Shown: piece by piece, positions 5,364 to 8,142 of the stretch | Numbering within the stretch: position 1 is the first letter of the stretch | Layout of the letters: each line of letters begins with the position of its first letter | DNA from: DASVEE01 sp036399695 | GTDB taxonomy: Bacteria > Acidobacteriota > Thermoanaerobaculia > Gp7-AA8 | DNA length: 8,142 nucleotides | Direction of reading: 5' to 3' | Assembly (NCBI GenBank): GCA_036399695.1 | Contig: DASWMP010000179.1 | Span: forward strand, 1-8,142 | The notes under the pieces: model-generated | The model's database searches: none | Seen by the model: the letters and a program-made list of their open reading frames with translations, nothing else | What the model was told of the DNA's origin: nothing | Translations under genes and position numbers: made by a program

Positions 5364-7703
5364 ATGTCCGACCCCCTCATCACCTACCTGGCCAGCCGTC
5401 CTGAGGCGGCTGCGTTCCTGCTGCCGGCGGGGATGGAACGGACTGTCGGCGAGCTCTTTCCGCGCGAGACGATGCTGCCGCACCCGATCCGCATCTACCC
5501 CGCGGACGAGACGCTGCCGCCGTCGTCAGGCTTCCCGGTCGTCGAAGCGCCGGTGATGAAAGAGCTCGACGCGCGGCTCGACCGCTGGCTCACCGAGGAG
5601 ACGGCGTGGCAGGTCAAGCGCGTCGACAGCCTGCGCGAGAGGGCGCAACAGGCCCTCGCCTCCTACACCTCGCAACTGATGAAAGTCGTCGAGAACGCCA
5701 TGATGGGCAGTCTCCTGAACGACTTCCACGCCATCTTCTGGCTGGCCCACTCGCTCGACCTCTCCCGGCAGTTCTCGACCATTCCCCGCCGCGTCAGCGC
5801 CGTCAACATCCAGGCCGGCCGGACGCAGGGGGACATCCTCAAGTACCGCATCTTCGCCCGCTGGGTCACGGAGACCCGCGAACAGATGACGCAGCTCGTG
5901 GCCCGCGCCGCCTCGCTGCTCGACGGCGAGGAACAGCTCGGCCTTCAGTTCTTCCGCCTCCTGCAGGACGACGTCCTCATCTTCACCGAGGAGTTCATCG
6001 GGCCCGATCTCCGCGAGCTGCGCTCGTTCCTCACCGGCTACCTGCGCCGCGACTTCCAGACCTTCCGTGATTCCTTCGAGCGCCTTCGCACCGCCGCGGT
6101 CGAGCTCCTGAAGGACCGGACGTTCCGTTCCGCGATCCCGCTCTTCGGCGTCACGCCGGAGCAGGGGATCACCGTGGCCCTCCTCTTCGACTCCCGTTTC
6201 CAGACGTTCCTCTTCGACCACCCGTCCGTGCAGAACGTCCTCACGCGTGAAGAACGGGAGCAGTTCCACCTCATCGGCCGCCGCATGCGCGAGTTCGCCG
6301 TGCTGAACCAGCTCCGCCGCGGCATCGTCTGGATGACGGCCATGCCGGACGGCCAGATCGTCTCCGCCGGCCGCAGCGGCGGCAAGTACTCCCGTTCCAC
6401 GCGCCCCATGGACTTCGGACGCCACGGCGTGGTCGATCCGATGGTCCATCGCTTCGGCCTGATCTACGACATCTCCAGCTTCTCCGAGACGCTCGGCAAC
6501 CTCCGCCGCGCCGGCGGCAAGGAGGAGATCAGGTCCTACCGGCAGATGCTCGTCTTCCAGCGCAAGCTGGAGCACGTGGCCGACCGGCACATGCTGGTCT
6601 TCGAGAAGTTCCTCGGCGACGGCGGTTTCTACACCACGCGCCGCGCCCTCCGCCTCGTGCGCGCCGCCGTCGAGATCCAGCGCTTCTACTCCGAGATGAA
6701 GCGCAAAGGCTTCGCCTTCAACAAGGGCATGCGCGTGGCCCTGAATTACGGCTACTACCGCCTCCTGCCGCTGCGCATGTCGGCCGAGACGAACCAGCGC
6801 ATCACCGAGTTCTACGGCCCCGGCATCGTCGAGCTGTCGCGCCTCACCACCGGCAAGGCGAACAAAGAGATCGAGGAGATCGCCGCCTTCCTCATCGCCC
6901 ACGGCTACGAGCAGCAGAAGGTGCAGCAGTTCTTCGCCCCGCTCTCGCGCGGCGTCGACGTCATCGACCACGCCCAGCACACACGCGAGTTCTACGCGTA
7001 CCTCAATGCGAACGGCCACCTAGTCAACGAGGGGATCGTCGGCTCGATGCCGTTCCTGCAGGAGCTCTCGAACGAGCTGGGCCACGAGGGGCAGCAGCTC
7101 TACCGCCTGAAGACGCCCTTCGGCAATTACATCGGCTTCTCCCCCGCCGTCACCGGTCTGGAGTTCATCGGCATCCGCCTCCTCGGCATGGTCTCGCTCA
7201 AGGGGCTGGACGACATCGACGTCGGCGAGATCGTGCCGTTCGCCCCCGGCGAAGCCGAGGCCGTGGCCATGGACGAGCCGGAGCCGCTCGTCATGCTGCT
7301 CCGCCAGGAGCTGCACCACTTCGATACCGATACCGTATCGCTGGCCGACGTCCGCCGCATCGACGCCTCGACCACGACCGAACGGGCCATCGAAAGCGAG
7401 ATCGTCATCTGCGCCCGCGTCGAGCCGCATGGCTTCGACGACGAGATCCTCATCGGCGAATGGGACCCCCGCTCCGACGACGTCAACCGCCCCGTCCGCC
7501 TCCCCCGCGGCGACTTCCAACGCCTCTTCTCCCTGCGCGGCGAACTGACGACGGAGTCACTAGAGGACAAGAAGGACGTAGTCCGCGAGATGTACCAACG
7601 CCTCAGCGACCGCTCCCCCGCCCCCGCCGTAGGCCTCTCCGAGTTCCGCGATGCCGGCGAGTATGACGCATTCGTTTTGGGCGATGTGGTGGAGAAGCTG
7701 TAG
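5364..7703 (+). CDS. Large protein with a divergent class III nucleotide-cyclase homology domain
   Basis: The 779-residue soluble protein has no signal peptide or membrane helix and is of unrecognised family overall. Residues 65-320 are mostly helical and charged, with no known domain. Residues about 355-530 fit a class III adenylate/guanylate cyclase fold: LIYDISSF (366-373, metal D369); FEKFLGDG (413-420, substrate Lys K415 and metal D419); GMRVALNYGYY (455-465, the usual hairpin before the active-site strand); and EFYGPGIVELSRL (482-494). Aligned to mycobacterial Rv1625c, the substrate Asp is E482, the transition-state Asn is V489, and the Arg is kept as R493. Catalysis is therefore doubtful; it may bind nucleotide or act as a sensor or partner subunit. 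Residues 540-779 are unassigned. The ATG at 5364 lacks a Shine-Dalgarno; ATG at residue 24, preceded by GGCGGGG, is an alternative. It is transcribed divergently from the loader operon. Confidence 0.85.
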   Translation: MSDPLITYLASRPEAAAFLLPAGMERTVGELFPRETMLPHPIRIYPADETLPPSSGFPVVEAPVMKELDARLDRWLTEETAWQVKRVDSLRERAQQALASYTSQLMKVVENAMMGSLLNDFHAIFWLAHSLDLSRQFSTIPRRVSAVNIQAGRTQGDILKYRIFARWVTETREQMTQLVARAASLLDGEEQLGLQFFRLLQDDVLIFTEEFIGPDLRELRSFLTGYLRRDFQTFRDSFERLRTAAVELLKDRTFRSAIPLFGVTPEQGITVALLFDSRFQTFLFDHPSVQNVLTREEREQFHLIGRRMREFAVLNQLRRGIVWMTAMPDGQIVSAGRSGGKYSRSTRPMDFGRHGVVDPMVHRFGLIYDISSFSETLGNLRRAGGKEEIRSYRQMLVFQRKLEHVADRHMLVFEKFLGDGGFYTTRRALRLVRAAVEIQRFYSEMKRKGFAFNKGMRVALNYGYYRLLPLRMSAETNQRITEFYGPGIVELSRLTTGKANKEIEEIAAFLIAHGYEQQKVQQFFAPLSRGVDVIDHAQHTREFYAYLNANGHLVNEGIVGSMPFLQELSNELGHEGQQLYRLKTPFGNYIGFSPAVTGLEFIGIRLLGMVSLKGLDDIDVGEIVPFAPGEAEAVAMDEPEPLVMLLRQELHHFDTDTVSLADVRRIDASTTTERAIESEIVICARVEPHGFDDEILIGEWDPRSDDVNRPVRLPRGDFQRLFSLRGELTTESLEDKKDVVREMYQRLSDRSPAPAVGLSEFRDAGEYDAFVLGDVVEKL

Positions 7704-7723
7704 AGGACGGGTCTAGACTTCTC
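7692..7723 (+). terminator. Imperfect hairpin across the stop of the cyclase-domain gene
   Basis: GAGAAG (7692-7697) pairs with CTTCTC (7718-7723), and inside it TAGA (7701-7704) pairs with TCTA (7712-7715) across a 3x2 internal loop. The stem overlaps the stop codon and no T-tract follows, so it is a weak terminator candidate at most. Confidence 0.25.
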
Positions 7724-8142
7724 ATTCGCTTGGTGAAGATCCGGGTCAAAGTCGATCGTTGATCGCTTGGGGGTGGCCATGCTGTCGTCATAACGTCAGT
7801 GCGTCATTCTCAACAGTGTCGTACGTGGTGCCGTTTCAGGTTAGGCGCCGACGACGACGTATTCAGCAAATACGGTTGATTGAGGGATCGGTAGACCGTC
7901 TTCAACGAGACCCTCGCAGCGCAACGCGCTTCGGGGCCCCCGGATGCTTAGCAGCTCTGAATAAGGATCGGCTTTAGAAGATACCGCTCTCTTACGCGTG
8001 TAGCAGAGCGGCGGCTTCGGAGGGTGTCTCAAAACGGAGCGCACACACTCTGATGGCCTGATTAGAAACCGGCGCCTGCGGGCGCAGACAGACAAGAGTG
8101 TCTGTCCTACATTAAATGCCAGCGTGCCCGCGGGTGCCCGAT
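7704..8142. other. Non-coding stretch to the right edge; no gene supported
   Basis: Base composition is visibly less GC-rich and the strong third-codon G/C pattern of the genes disappears. Short open frames exist on both strands, but none has a recognisable protein motif, ribosome binding site or sensible composition. No tRNA cloverleaf was found. A small GC palindrome (GGGGCCCC, near 7933-7940) and the paired hairpins at 8072-8106 are the only structures seen. The segment GGGTGTCTCAAAAC around 8020-8034 looks like some insertion-sequence ends, but no partner terminus or transposase is present. Confidence 0.6.
8072..8106. repeat. Two adjacent hairpins, possible extragenic palindromic repeat
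   Basis: GCGCC-TGCG-GGCGC (8072-8085) is followed one base later by GACAGACA-AGAG-TGTCTGTC (8087-8106). These are 5-bp and 8-bp perfect stems, each with a 4-nt loop. Paired small hairpins in a gap are typical of REP-like dispersed elements. Only one copy lies in this window, so repetition in the genome cannot be shown, and the second could instead act in transcription termination. Confidence 0.5.

Noticed and set aside
5077..5556. Plus-strand open frame encoding repeated FCVLRSA
   Set aside because: It is a translation of the non-coding heptamer array. A 7-nt repeat read in triplets gives a 7-residue repeat in any open frame, and its 3' part overlaps the true gene out of frame.
5526..7520. 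Nearly 2 kb of open frame on the minus strand opposite the cyclase-domain gene, broken by one stop at about 7020
   Set aside because: Its product is a low-complexity run rich in Val, Glu, Ala, Leu and His with no motif. It arises from the G/C third-position bias of the plus-strand gene, which has a recognisable domain.
7900..8035. tRNA or small structured RNA
   Set aside because: Several short GC stems occur, but no cloverleaf with a T-loop (GTTCRA) sequence or acceptor pairing could be built.
7841..8095. 84-codon minus-strand open frame in the right-hand gap
   Set aside because: There is no ribosome binding site, no known motif, atypical composition and it runs through the paired hairpins.

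Overview
The window comes from a GC-rich bacterial chromosome. Coding DNA has strong G/C third-codon preference, which opens long meaningless reading frames on opposite strands. No phage, plasmid or complete transposon genes are visible. Free-living soil or sediment phyla such as Acidobacteriota would fit the gene mix, the frequent TTG/GTG starts and the heptanucleotide repeats in the gaps, but this is a guess: there is no rRNA, tRNA or diagnostic marker.

Layout. (1) 1-1875, minus strand: a type II thymidine kinase (tdk, TTG start with a good ribosome binding site) overlaps by 4 nt the GTG start of an M20 metallopeptidase with an N-terminal export signal. The peptidase runs off the left edge. 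(2) 1876-2160: a gap with a candidate promoter for tdk and a heptamer repeat element (CAGAACG units, spacer, inverted CGTTCTG units) that includes a 33-bp perfect inverted repeat. (3) 2161-4994, minus strand: a compact three-gene operon, transcribed in the order DnaC/DnaI-like AAA+ helicase loader, six-helix membrane protein, fold-type I PLP aminotransferase. The genes overlap by 4 nt or abut, and the last two start at TTG. (4) 4995-5363: a divergent intergenic region with a second, larger copy of the heptamer element, including a 21-unit array in unbroken 7-nt phase. (5) 5364-7703, plus strand: a 779-residue protein of unrecognised overall family with a divergent class III nucleotide-cyclase homology domain in its middle. 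(6) 7704-8142: no convincing gene, lower apparent GC, two adjacent small hairpins near the right edge.

How it fits together. The tdk/M20 pair and the three-gene operon are probably separate transcription units, divided by the palindromic heptamer element. The operon and the cyclase-like gene diverge from the second element. The two elements lie in the same orientation and share 21-nt and 28-nt identical stretches, so they bracket the operon as direct repeats about 3 kb apart. The least ordinary things here are these twin elements and the cyclase-like protein, which keeps both metal-binding aspartates, the substrate lysine and the transition-state arginine but has lost the transition-state asparagine. 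No defence, CRISPR or biosynthetic system was found.
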